Assembly: GCF_905147365.1 (NCBI RefSeq)
Contig: NC_056423.1
Coordinates: forward strand, 10,830,501 to 10,894,500
Direction of reading: 5' to 3'
DNA from: Aricia agestis
Taxonomy: Eukaryota > Arthropoda > Insecta > Lepidoptera > Lycaenidae
Length of the DNA stretch: 64,000 nucleotides
Part shown: positions 53,924-64,000 of the stretch, piece after piece
How the letters are laid out: each line of letters starts with the position of its first letter
Position numbering within the stretch: position 1 is the first letter of the stretch
Translations under genes and position numbers: made by a program
The notes under the pieces: generated by a model
What the model was told of the DNA's origin: nothing
Seen by the model: only the letters and a program-made list of their open reading frames with translations
Database searches by the model: none

Positions 53924-54242
53924 TTTCGAAACGACTGTACCCGTAAGAAAAAGCGATAAGAACACGTGTTACTCGGACGACGACTGCCGCGTCACTGCCA
54001 CACGAATGAAAGTTGTATATTTACAAGCCCACGCACATATAGGGCCGCGCGCACAACTGAGTTGTACTATCTGTAAGACTCTCGTCGTAAGACTCTCGTC
54101 TAAGGAGCTGTCCATTATTTATGTGGTAATTTTCTGTGACTTGTGGTGGGAGGATCCGGTGAAATTAAAATTTGGTGAAACAAATAAACAAATGAACATT
54201 ACCCTCTGACCTGAGCTTCATTTCAGCTCTGAGCTATTAGAG

Positions 54243-54324
54243 CGTCTGCAGATTAACGGCACTTGTCGACGGCTGCCATCGCCTGCCGTCGAATGCCGTC
54301 GATGAGTGCCGTTGGTCTGTAAGA
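54243..54324. repeat. ~80-bp foldback element
   Basis: GTCTGCAGATTAACGGCACTTGTCGACGG pairs with CCGTCGATGAGTGCCGTTGGTCTGTAAG around CGATGCC-rich centre. It lies just right of the Sailor-like element. Confidence 0.65.
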
Positions 54325-54649
54325 ACTTCATTCTTAATTTTGCGAAAAGATTTTTTTAAATTATTATAGAGGGTTTATTCGCATGCGAGCTTCATAGGAA
54401 TATACCTTATCATATCTACATACTTATGTACGATCAAAGCTTCATATTATGATTTTAAAAGGGGTGTTTATCTCGAGATCCTCCATTTTTTCCAAGTCTT
54501 ATTATAATTATTTAAAAATATAATATTTTTACTCAATCCTAATAGGCTGCAATGACAACTTCTCTTAGAAGTTTAAGAGAAGTTGGTAATATTACGACAG
54601 CAGTTTGACAGTTTTGAATTATTCCACTCTAACTCTGCAATCACCTTTT

Positions 54650-55840
54650 CTACTTTGGGGCACCCAAACTTATTTTCAATGTAATGTGTCTGAAGCCCAA
54701 CGTTGATAGCAATTTATTTTCAACTGTACCACCCTTATACGCCTATGAGTGTTCTTTATTTGGATCGAGGGAGTGCAAATCCTCCACTACATTTCCCATA
54801 GGTATGTGTCCATCGAAATTTCTGAACCCCATTCCATGAACATGCTGGTCACAGAATGCGATTCCCTTACCTTTTTCCCAGATGAAGAAATCATAACAGA
54901 ATTATAATATGGTGCAGGTGCATCACTTCTTTCCGAAGATCATAAATACCAACCTCTTTAAAGTATAGTCCTCTTAAGATGGAACTGGGAAGCCATCAAT
55001 GTCGATTACATACGGTACCTAATATTGATGTCCATTGTCCATATTATCATTATTATTATTTCTCGACATTGTGGCGTGTCCACACGCACTATATTAATAC
55101 TTTAATAGTCTTTTTTTAAAACTACAAAATTACCATACTTATTGTTTTTTTTACATTGGTATGTCCGCACAATCTAATATTGTTCTTTTGTCTATGTCGC
55201 ACATTCTATTGTTTTTGTCTATGTCCCATAGTCTATACCGTTGACACTATTGGCGCAAAATATGAAGTTTAAAGTTCACTTGCCAACTTGTCCGTTTGTG
55301 ATACGGTGTTAGCGAAATACTTTGCCGGCACTTCACTCAACAACTCCAACTACTCTTCGTGGTCGATGTTTACACACCCCGCTGTATCCTGGAGATGCTC
55401 TGCGATATCATCCCAAATTTGAATTAGCGTGTAAATGCTATCATCGCTCAGCCCACTCCTCTCGTACACACTGGTCAGCAGTATATATACGTCTTCACGC
55501 AATTTACGTAATGGGACAGGACGCATCCACAGCTTCAATAACCTCTTGGTTGACAAACAATTGATCCATTCTCTCTTACGTTCAGCATACACTGTTCATA
55601 CTATTATTGATATCATATTCAAGGGTAATTGGAATTTACAATGTAATAAAAAATATATTTTTCTTCAGTTAATCTTGATCACATGTAAAAGTTAATTGCC
55701 CATGTGTTACCCTGTCTACCCTTGTTAATGATGTTTACACCTTGATTAGGTAGCCATTGTCAAGATGAACCACTGTCTGCAGATTGCAGTGTATCAGCAT
55801 GAAACTTCGATTGAAATTTGAAATCTATAATAATATCGAG
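54650..55840 (-). pseudogene. Unrecognised viral-like gene, copy A
   Basis: The - strand is partly open (55592-55350, containing W-I-N-C-L-S-T and V-Y-E-R-S-G-L-S-D-D) and resembles 59338-59968 and 62170-62470 over several hundred bases. Short stretches near 54890-54720 are also open (E-K-G-K-G-I-A-F-C-D and D-L-H-S-L-D-P-N-K). I do not recognise the family. Neighbouring PolB fragments on the same strand suggest the same source element. Stops and shifts break it. Confidence 0.55.
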
Positions 55841-58391
55841 GGTATAGTGCTAAAACCCAATAAGTGAGAAATTGTTACTTTCAAGATATTCAATGTTAAA
55901 GGTTCAAGAACAAAAATACATATTTAATTAAAATAAAAACATTAAAATTAATATTTGTCATAAAAGCGTATACATTCTTTTAAAATAAAAACATATTTTA
56001 AAGTGTCTAAAGTGGTTAATTTTTTTGTAAAAAATATATAACTTAGGTAGGGTACCGACTTATTGGGTTTTAGCCTAATCAAATAGGACATATTTTGTAT
56101 TTTAATCAATTTATTTAGAAGAAATTTAACAAAAAAACAGAATTTATTACTCCTCCTCACTCTCAAAAGCCGGTTGTTGGCTGTGTGTCTTCATATCTCG
56201 TATCCACGCATGGAGTTCTTCGGGTATAATAAGTTTTTCGCACATTTTCATGAGATCCTTCTTTTTTGCGATACTTATAGGAATACGAGTAGAATATAAA
56301 AGCTCTAGTTCAGGTAATTCTTGTAAATTGACTGAAGGCGGGTTCAAATATCGTTTTGCTCTGGTTTTTGGTATATTGATATAATTCTTCGAAATATCAA
56401 TACTTCGAAAATTATTAGACATGTCATAATTGTAATAAAGTTTTAAATCTCCTTTCATGTATTTAATTCTTTTTATTTTTAGCCAGTTTACAGTTTCATT
56501 CATATTATCCTTATTTTTGTTTTTTATAATAGCAGCGCTTAGACTTTTCAAGTCTAACATCTCATTGAACTTAAATTCTCGGACTTTATAATTATTAATC
56601 TCTATTGTCTGCTTCACCCCTTCTTTTGTGACAATTTTCGACCTCTTCTTCCTAGCGGCTGTAAAAATGCTCTTCCATTCACTCACGCTATTAATGGTTT
56701 TATTTTTAGACGCTGCTTCAATAGCTGCATGCATAGAGTCGACCTCCATATGAGTATGACCACTTTCCAAAAATTTCTGTTCAATTATATTCAAGTGGTC
56801 AATTTTTTGAACAGCCCAGTGCAAAAGTGCTGAAATGTTTTGATTCCTGTTTTGCCCACTGCAGGTATCAGAAAAAATGCTTATTTCTTTGACGGATTGA
56901 GGCAATTCCTTTGATAAAAAGTAATAAAGGCACGTACCTATCTCACAACTACCCTTTTTACCATTTACTTCGCTCCAACACAGACAATATGCATTGTTAG
57001 GTAATTTTGCTTCATAAATAGTGAAATTATACAACACTAACTTCCTCATGTGATATAATATGCTTTTCCCTCCACTTGGTATCTGTAATACTGCCTGTAA
57101 GTCCATAGTTATAGACACAAACGACTCGTTTGTATTAGCGCGAACTTTGTCAGCATCTTTTTCTGCTTGACATATTTTTTTACGTTGTAAATGCTCCCGG
57201 TATTCTTCTTCAAAACCTTCTTTTGACTCAGCTTTATCATATTTTACGCAAATATTGCAAAGATCTTTTTTAGGTTGGAAAAAGCTAAAATTGTACGACT
57301 TATTAAATACGTTACGATACATAAACGATGAAACTGCTACTCTACCTGAATCTTTGCATAATTCTTGGTATAATCTGTACATGTTATTTATAGATTTTAC
57401 ATCAGGAGCCAAATATCTTTTTTTGGTATCTTTACGACAGTAATGAGACTCCATTACAGGAAAAGATTCTATATGTTGTTGGATAAATGCAATGTCTTCC
57501 GGGTTAGTTTTATTAGGCGATTCTTTTTTTCCACGTTGATCAGCACTATTATAAACTCCAAGTGAATCTGATTTGTTTACAGCGTCAGTAATAACATCTA
57601 CACTAATACATAAGGTTGCTTTGAAAAAATTCAGACAGACTTGAATATTTTCATGATTCTTTTTAAAAAAAAGTATTTTTTGCTGGTCATACGATCTATA
57701 TTATTGGAGGTTTTCTGCAATTTTCTGGTCTTTACTGGCTGAATTTTTAGGCATGAAAGAATAAAGTTTTTCTTAGAAATAAAGTCTAAACTGTAATAAT
57801 GACGACACAAATTATTTCGTTCTACAAAAGAAAACTTTTCAGTACATTTAAATGAGCATTTAGCACATTCTATAGTCTATGGACTGGCAGGTCTAGTAAC
57901 ACCGTTTGTAGTATACGATAACCCCTCAGCCTTCCTAAGCTTATTTATATTACGTTTCCACTCTTTAGGCTGAGCTCTCTTTCGTCGCGTTAAGGGTTTG
58001 ACGGATAACCAAACTCTGTCCAAAAGATTCTCAAGAATTAGCATAACGCATTCCTTATCAGCTTCATTGCCAGAATTTTCCATATCTGGAGACTCATTAA
58101 TGATCACATTGCCTTCAGATGCGGAATCATTTTGAATGTGTTCGTCCGAATCCGGCACGTAAGTGGGATCTATATCTGAATAGTCGCTGCCAAATAAACA
58201 GTTTTTGCTATTAAAAACCATATCCAGTTGCGCAAGATCCAGATCTGATGAGCTATTTGAAATGATATCAACATCATTTAAGGACGTCGAGGGCCCAACT
58301 ATGTCTGAAATTAAAAATAAAAAATTAATAAAAAATATTTATATAACTACCTACAAACTTGCAAAAAATAAATTACTTGAAGATAACTTAC

Positions 58392-58468
58392 CAGTAACAT
58401 CTTGTATACTATTATTTCGACATAAAATCTCCGTAGACAGTTCCATTTTATCATTCCAGTCAGTATCT
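58392..58468 (-). CDS. DUF7869-type gene exon 3 (duplicate copy 2)
   Basis: Same splice phases and nearly the same length as exon 2. It encodes D-T-D-W-N-D-K-M-E-L-S-T-E-I-L and ends N-S-I-Q-D-V-T. The flanking intron sequence (CTTACCAGTAACATCTTG on the + strand) is also shared. Confidence 0.65.
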
Positions 58469-58625
58469 AAAAAAAGAAGTTTTAATAAATAATTAAATAA
58501 AACAAAACAGTAAAAAGACACTGATATCCAATTCAATTCAAAACTGTTGAGTAAATCTTAAAAAATAATAAAAAAAGTTGATATTTCATACTACAAACTT
58601 ACAAAAAAATGCTTGTTAACTTACC

Positions 58626-58704
58626 AGTAACATCTTGCATGCTACTATTTTGACGTAAATTCTCCGGAGGCAGTTCCATTACATTATCATCAGCGCCAAT
58701 ATCT
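58626..58704 (-). CDS. DUF7869-type gene exon 2 (duplicate copy 1)
   Basis: Between acceptor TTTTTAG and donor ACTG|GTAAG, both phase 1, it encodes D-I-G-A-D-D-N-V-M-E-L-P-P-E-N-L and ends S-S-M-Q-D-V-T. It closely resembles the next exon. Confidence 0.65.
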
Positions 58705-59337
58705 AAAAATAGATTTTTTATTAATTATCATTCATTAAGAAAATCCTATTCAATTAATACAGTTGATTTTAAATCTTAAAATGTAAATAAGTGTTTGTGG
58801 TAAAAACCAATAAGTCAGTCCAAACCGCGATACTCGTCTTGCTATCTCGCTTCTTTGATAGCGCAAAGAATGAAACAGCGGCGAGACTCGCTCACAGTAA
58901 TTATTGTCGGAACTTTTAGGTACATAATATTAATATCAAACCAAAACTATTTATAAATTATACTACAATTATTTTGCGATATTGATTACATTACATTCAT
59001 TACTGTTTTGCAAGTATGATTCGTAAAAGAGCTAAACAATTAAAACTTAGGTTAGTTTCATTTCATTACAAACGAAAATTAAATGAAAGTACTTAATAAA
59101 GTGTAAATTTACCTGTTATTAGTTGTATATTGCAGGCTAGCTGCACTAGTCTTCTTCCTCGATCACCCATCTTATGTTTGAAACAAATAAATCAGCACTA
59201 AGCACAATACTTTTAAGAAATATTCGCGCGTAACGTGCCCGCCGTGTACGATGCTCGTTGCAAACTGTCAAGTGTCAACACACGCTGCGCGTGTATACGT
59301 ACTTGAAGTTGTAGATCAAACCGATTTGGGTTCTTCT

Positions 59338-60092
59338 TCAAACAAGACCACAGTTAGCACTAATGACACATAATATATAGTTCAAAAGTTCGCTAGTCAA
59401 TTTACCGATTTGTGATGGGGTGCAGTTTACGAAAACCTCTGTTGACACTTCACTCATCAACTCCAACCACTCTTCGTAGTCGACGTTTACCCACCCCGCT
59501 GTTTCCTCGAGGTGCTCGGTGATATCATGCCAAAATAGAATTAGCACATAAATACCATAATCGTTCAACCCACTACGCTCGTACACAGTGGTCAGCAATA
59601 TATTCACGTCTTCACATTATTTACGTAATGGGATTGAGCGTGTCCACAGCTTTAACAACCTGTTGGTTGATAAACAGTTGATCCATTCTTTCTTACCATC
59701 AGCATACATTGTTTCTGGTGTTGATATCATTTTTAAGAGTCTTCGGATTTTACACTGCAATACAAAAAAAAAAAAAACATTTTGTCTTCATCTTGATTAC
59801 ATGGAAAAGGTTATTGCCCACGTATTCCCCTCTCGACCCTTGTTTATAATGTGCACGCCCTGGTTGAGAATCGCTAACATGTCTTCTTCTATATCATTAT
59901 ATCTCGATGTTAGTGAGACAAGGTATCCATTTTCAAGATGCAGCACTGTCTGCATAGTTTCCGTATGAAACTTCGACGGTAATTGAAAAGCTCTTATAAT
60001 TTGGTAGGGGAATGTGTATCTCCAGGTTTTTCAAAATTTTCCATGTTTTATTATAATTATTTAATTTTTGCAGAGCTTCTTCCTTAGACATT
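59338..60092 (-). pseudogene. Unrecognised viral-like gene, copy B
   Basis: This lies just downstream of the PolB remnant on the same strand. ATG at 60092 opens M-S-K-E-E-A-L-Q-K, a shift near 60020 leads to V-L-H-L-E-N-G-Y-L-V-S-L, and 59607-59338 is open with V-Y-E-R-S-G-L-N-D-Y-G and L-T-S-E-L-L-N. The same blocks occur in copies A and C. Function unknown. Confidence 0.55.
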
Positions 60093-60235
60093 TTAAACAA
60101 AAAAAAACACTTTATTTATACTTACAATAAAAAATATTTACTCTCATGCTCATAGTTACTACGGTACACAGTAGGCTGTGGTGATCCCATGTGAGACCGA
60201 GTGCTGTGAGATGTCTGCAGGGATCAAGTTTGTAT

Positions 60236-61880
60236 GTTGATAGACATATTTTACGAAAGAAGAACATCAGCTTTTTTAAGATACAAGTTAAAATATTCAC
60301 CCAACGTATTTAATATAAACAGTTCCCACACTGTTCGAGCGTGAAGATAATCATCATTAGAGATGTGTGTTTGCGTTAACTAACTGTAGAATAATTCTTG
60401 GCTAGGCGATGACTTTTCTTCAAGTTTGTCCCATTAATCTATATATTTGTAGGGAAAGACACCCTTACGTGTTAAAAGGTTCATCTCCTGAGGATTGGGG
60501 AAATATTGGGGTAATATTTGAAATTGATCTTTCGGGAGATTTTTCACCAACTTATTTCTGGAGGACATGAATTTGAATGTGTCTACAAATCTTATGGCTA
60601 TCTCATTGTTATTTTTAGAGGTTATTGTTTGATTGAATGTTGTGTATTTTTCCTTGTTTTGTGCAATACATCTGACTGGACCACCTTTCCTAGCGGCTAG
60701 TTCTTTAATGAACAAATGACTATCATAACCGCTGAGGCTGTGAAAAAATATCGGAATAAAATTAGGTTTCGAATATTGTAGCTTGTACTGATTGTGCACC
60801 ACACCTCTGATTTTCCCAGTGAAATGACATGATCGATGACTGTGTGATCAGTTGATAGTAATGGTTGTTCACAAATATGACAAAAAGAGTTGTTGTCTGT
60901 GGAAAAATCAATGTTTCTATTGTAATCAATCTTAGAACTAAATATATCACTGTAAATATTATCAACAAACTTTTGTACGCAATCATCAACTTGATACACA
61001 ATTTTGACTGATTCATTATAGCTACCATGTATATAATAATTACTAAAGCTACAAGGAATGTGTTCATGAGTACAATAGGTAGTTTTCATATCATATTCAT
61101 TTTTGTGAAGGGGTACTAAAATCGACTCAAAATCTGCATTTTGCACAAAAGGCACTTCTAATTGATGACTAACATTTTTAAAACTTAAAACGTTATCAGT
61201 GATGGAGGGCAGCTCAATGAGAGCCTTATCACACCCTATTTCTTCGTGAAGTTTGCGTTTTTTCTTATTAGTGAAGTGCTGTAAACATCCATCACTCATA
61301 TAGATTTGATTATGATTTTTAGTAATTTGAGAGCGTATTAAACGTGATAGGTTTTTTATCCAACAATAGTGTCCTCTACAGCTATCTGATTTGTTTGCAC
61401 CTCTCGACGTACTTTCAAAGTATGAAAGATAACACTAGTACTTTTTCGATGATATAATATAATAAGGCACAATTCGTTTGATACGTTTCTTTTTTTCGTC
61501 AACACCATACACATTCACTTTAATTTTATTTAAAACTTCAAAGCGTTTAATTCCCTTCACACTCACCGGTAACTGAATACCTTCCGTTTTGAATACAGTT
61601 AGGTATGATTGATAAGATGATGTTCGATCTGAATGATTACCTACCGGATATAAAGCGCTAACCAGAGCCCAAAAAAAGCAAGCATCGTCCTAGTTTTTCA
61701 CATTTACACAAGCTTTCTTGCGTGTAATCCAATCAGGAAGTGGTATATAAGAGCCTCCTTTAAAGGGATAAATCTAAAAACTCAATCTTTTCTAAAGCCC
61801 ATCCATTATCTATCTCTTGAAATTGTTCACATTTTTGTAAAATTGTAGAACATAATTTTTTATAAAGTTCATATAAATCC
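60236..61880 (-). pseudogene. Protein-primed family B DNA polymerase remnant
   Basis: Fragments on the - strand, read in order: a segment near 61880-61760; G-G-S-Y-I-P-L-P and K-K-A-C-V-N near 61750-61700; A-L-Y-P-V near 61650; a cysteine/histidine-rich stretch and A-D-F-E-S-I (exonuclease motif) at 61299-60800; then F-F-H-S-L-S-G-Y-D-S-H-L-F at 60770-60720, continuing to about 60236. This is the N-terminal and exonuclease half of a DNA_pol_B_2 enzyme as carried by Polintons/Mavericks and by bidnaviruses. Stops near 61775, 61690 and 60430 and a shift near 60790 are visible, and the catalytic polymerase palm is missing. It is an old integrated copy and cannot function. Confidence 0.82.
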
Positions 61881-62159
61881 GGTGAAAGGTGTTGCGGCTG
61901 CTGCTGCTGCTGAGAGACTAACACTTTTCACATTGAAAGATTTTAGATCTCTCACCACTTTATCGTCTTTTATGATGATGTATATGCAGAAAAGTTTAAT
62001 TTTTTTATTATTTTCTAGTCCAGAATATAAGTATATTCTGTACACTTATACAATAACAGTCTTTGTTTAAAAACTATACAATTATACAATAATTATTGTT
62101 TTTTTACACTTTATATATACACAGCACAGCACAGTGTATTGTTTTTTGTCTATGGTCTT

Positions 62160-62470
62160 TATTTGAATCGAGGGAGTGCAAACGCTCCACAAATGACATC
62201 CTAGGTTATGTCTCCATCGGAATTTCTGTCTTTCGCACAGTCTATACCGTTTACACTAATTGTGCAAAATATGAAGTTTAAAAGTTCACTTGCCAACTTT
62301 TCCGTTTGTGATACGGTGTTAACGAAATACTCTGCCAGCACTTCATCAACAACATCTACTACTCTTCGTGATCGATATTTACACACCCTGTATCCTCGAG
62401 ATGCTCTGCGATAACATCCCAAAAAATCAGCGTGTAAACGCTACCATCTCATTCAGCAACCTCGTTTTAT
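62160..62470 (-). pseudogene. Unrecognised viral-like gene, copy C (3' part)
   Basis: V-S-Q-T-E-K-L-A-S-E-L-L-N-F-I-F-C (62330-62275) and N-S-D-G-D-I match copy A at 55260 and 54800. The 5' half of the gene is absent or unrecognisable. Confidence 0.5.
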
Positions 62471-62736
62471 ACACTGGTGAGCTTCGACAGTCAATTTAAT
62501 AATTGTAAGGCTTTTTTGCATACTATCAAGAAGTGTTAGCACTTCTTCGGTAAAAATATTTTATATTAGATTAAACATCAATCAGATCCATAGACCGCTC
62601 ACCAAAATCGCAACAATTAAGAATTATATTTACATATTATAATAAAAAGAGTCTTCCATTATAGTTTATACACACCATCACAAGGAAACCTGATGGTTTT
62701 ATCTATGTTAAATTTCGTCACATTAGTGAATAAATT

Positions 62737-63087
62737 TCAAATCGCGTCACGACCTGCGACAGTCGTGAACTTAATAGACTGAGACGTAGAAATAACATCG
62801 ACGAGCATGCGCTTATTAACGTATTGATGATTTAATATATTTTGTGAGTGTGACGCTCTTGTCCAATTAACATAACCGCGATCTGAAGTACGAACCGTTT
62901 CATCAACAACCATCTGCATAGAACTACTGTTTGGTCTTGCTTGAAACGAAGTCTCTAATTTATTGACAGTTTCTTCAATTTTGCGTTGTATCTCCTCATT
63001 ATTACGAGCGATCAATTGTGAGATATGAGCGGTGTGTCGATCAAGCATCTCAGCGATGATGGCGATTGCATTATCCTGCGTTGACAT
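62737..63087 (-). CDS. Small ORF next to the PolB remnant, unknown
   Basis: A 116-residue frame begins M-S-T-Q-D-N-A and contains a charged, probably helical stretch (about residues 10-50; N-N-E-E-I-Q-R-K-I-E-E-T-V-N-K-L). No family is recognised. It shares strand and composition with the PolB remnant and copies A-C, which suggests the same source element. It may equally be chance. Confidence 0.4.
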   Translation of the reverse strand: MSTQDNAIAIIAEMLDRHTAHISQLIARNNEEIQRKIEETVNKLETSFQARPNSSSMQMVVDETVRTSDRGYVNWTRASHSQNILNHQYVNKRMLVDVISTSQSIKFTTVAGRDAI

Positions 63088-63169
63088 ATCAAGGGTGACA
63101 GAGGTATCACTCAGTTCTTAAGTTATATCGCAGATCTCCACAGTATCTACTACTTCGGATGGAATGTCA

Positions 63170-63303
63170 AGTCTGAGGTGAGTCGGATTTAGAAATAATA
63201 ACTTTATCACTCTCTGCGGAATCAGTTATCTGCGAAGTACTTGAACTTTGATATTTTTTCAATATGAAAGGACTTCTAACCGCTGCACATAGGTCGTTTT
63301 TCA
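63170..63303 (-). CDS. Short ORF upstream of the 116-residue ORF, unknown
   Basis: ATG at 63303 opens about 44 codons (M-K-N-D-L-C-A-A-V..., then a Ser-rich stretch) to a stop near 63170. It is weak evidence on its own and is listed because it lies head-to-tail with the 62737-63087 frame. Confidence 0.25.
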
Positions 63304-63309
63304 TGATTT

Positions 63310-64000
63310 AGGAGGCCAAAATTATTTTTTGTGTCATTCGCTACACAATACGATAACATTATATGTATATTGCGTTTGCATTGATTTATTGCTCTTATTT
63401 GTCTTTTAAATTAATTTTCTAAATATGCAAATTTTTCATTTATCGATGATAAGTTTTGCTTGTTAATTTTATCGAAAAGGTATTTTCTGGTCAACACTTT
63501 CTCTCCCGAGCACCCAGATGATCCTCCTGCATAAAAAAAAACATTTCAGCCAAAAATTTTTCCAAAATTATTCAACATAAATTATATTTTCAGAAAGTAG
63601 CAAAAAGTAGCAGTTTTTTTATTTTTACCAGTTATGTTTCCAAGATTTCAATGTATGTAATAAGTCCAGAAATTCTATTCGGAAAGGGGCGGAAGTACAT
63701 ACAGTATTTTAAACATTGAAAATTTTAAAATTAAAAAAGTCTTGTTAAAAGGTCAGATTTACAGAACCATTTTATAAGTCAATGGCAATGCATTGTTATC
63801 AAAATATATAATTTTAATAAAGGCTTAACTGGGTTATTGGTATCCATCACTATCATTAGCAAATAAATCACCAGACATACAATATTCACTTATAAGATTG
63901 ATATTTTGTAAAGCGCGTAGAGGAATTTCACGTACAGCAAGTGCGACATTAAAGTTTCGACTGAGAATACAATGCGTCCCACGCGAGCCAGGGGTGTGGT
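63310..64000. other. No gene seen at the right edge
   Basis: AT-rich sequence. The last ~170 bases (TATCCATCACTATCATTAGC ... CCCACGCGAGCCAGGGG) could belong to the same element as copies A-C, but no family is recognisable and the window ends. Confidence 0.45.

Larger units (their letters stand above)
52262..54073 (-). mobile_element. Intact Sailor-like (DD82E) Tc1/mariner element
   Basis: Both ends start CAGATAGT(T/A)CAACTCAGTTG when read inward, and similarity runs about 100 bp into the element, including a shared GTACAGTCG/GGTACAGTC stretch. TA dinucleotides flank it at 52260-52261 and 54074-54075, the Tc1/mariner target site. The 1,812-bp unit encodes one transposase gene with a short intron on the - strand. 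Long TIRs, TA target and DD82E spacing fit the recently described Sailor family; that family name is recalled, not searched. Confidence 0.92.
56147..59160 (-). pseudogene. DUF7869-type transposase gene with a duplicated exon
   Basis: Predicted exons on the - strand: 59160-59115 (or nearby; M-G-D-R-G-R-R...), 58704-58626, 58468-58392 and 58303-56147. All three introns are phase 1 with GT...AG ends. Exon 4 has an acidic N-part, R-K-R-A-Q-P-K-E-W-K, then an in-frame TAG at about 57880 and a frameshift near 57680. From 57660 it is open: R-G-K-K, L-C-N-I-C-V-K-Y-D-K (zinc site), M-D-L-Q-A-V-L, C-L-C-W-S-E, F-S-D-T-C-S-G-Q-N-R-N and G-H-T-H-M-E-V-D-S-M-H-A, ending at 56147. These are the core motifs of the DUF7869 family, widespread in arthropods and probably an RNase H-fold transposase. 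Two breaks make this copy defective. Confidence 0.75.
55845..59320 (-). mobile_element. DUF7869-type element (boundaries approximate)
   Basis: This region holds a multi-exon DUF7869-type gene and lies between two copies (A and B) of an unrelated viral-like gene. CCAATAAGT occurs near the edges (55858, inverted at 56059, and 58810), possibly subterminal repeats. I found no convincing TIR or target duplication, so limits are inferred from where the flanking repeats stop and resume. Confidence 0.5.

Noticed and set aside
60236..61880. Functional DNA polymerase gene
   Set aside because: Several stops and a shift, and the catalytic palm is missing; only an old fragment.

Overview
This is nuclear DNA of an insect, almost certainly a moth or butterfly (Lepidoptera). 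The evidence is one intron-split animal gene, several non-LTR retrotransposon clades, two tRNA-derived SINE families, and dense piggyBac, hAT, Tc1/mariner and Mutator-like DNA transposons and MITEs in AT-rich sequence. There is no bacterial gene organisation. Sequence alone does not give the species.

The only conserved cellular gene I can support is a MYG1 exonuclease homologue (DHH family) on the + strand. Its four exons (31005-31094, 31610-31860, 36813-37379, 51466-51628) join in frame to 356 codons. The first exon reads as a mitochondrial presequence. Intron 2 holds a complete hAT transposon with an 8-bp target duplication, which itself contains a pogo-like MITE containing a further MITE. 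Intron 3 (14.1 kb) holds a broken Jockey/CR1-type LINE split by a 769-bp element, a dead piggyBac, a decayed Mutator-like/YqaJ transposase, a mariner-like fragment, an RTE fragment, large palindromes and other MITEs.

Layout. 1-17.4 kb: LINE 3' fragments (RNase H-bearing, R1-like, RTE), SINEs, foldback elements, a 1.5-kb TTAA-flanked piggyBac-type MITE, and a GC-rich patch that may be a promoter. 17.46-23.38 kb: a nearly full-length R1-clade retrotransposon with a 14-bp target duplication but broken reading frames. 23.9-26.6 kb: a 5'-truncated LINE with a long intact RT frame. 26.6-31 kb: short hairpin elements and an RTE fragment. 31-51.6 kb: MYG1 and its transposon-filled introns. 52.26-54.07 kb: a complete, apparently intact Tc1/mariner-superfamily element with DD82E spacing (Sailor-like), a two-exon 458-codon transposase and long TIRs flanked by TA. 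54.6-63.3 kb: remnants, all on the - strand, of a protein-primed family B DNA polymerase element (Polinton/Maverick- or bidnavirus-like), with three diverged copies of an unrecognised gene. A DUF7869-type transposase gene with a tandemly duplicated exon lies between two of those copies.

The most notable items are the intact Sailor-like and hAT elements, the exon duplication in the DUF7869-type gene, the PolB remnant with its repeated unknown gene, and nested insertions up to three levels deep. Retrotransposon frames, PolB and piggyBac are broken; hAT, Sailor-like and MYG1 frames are open.
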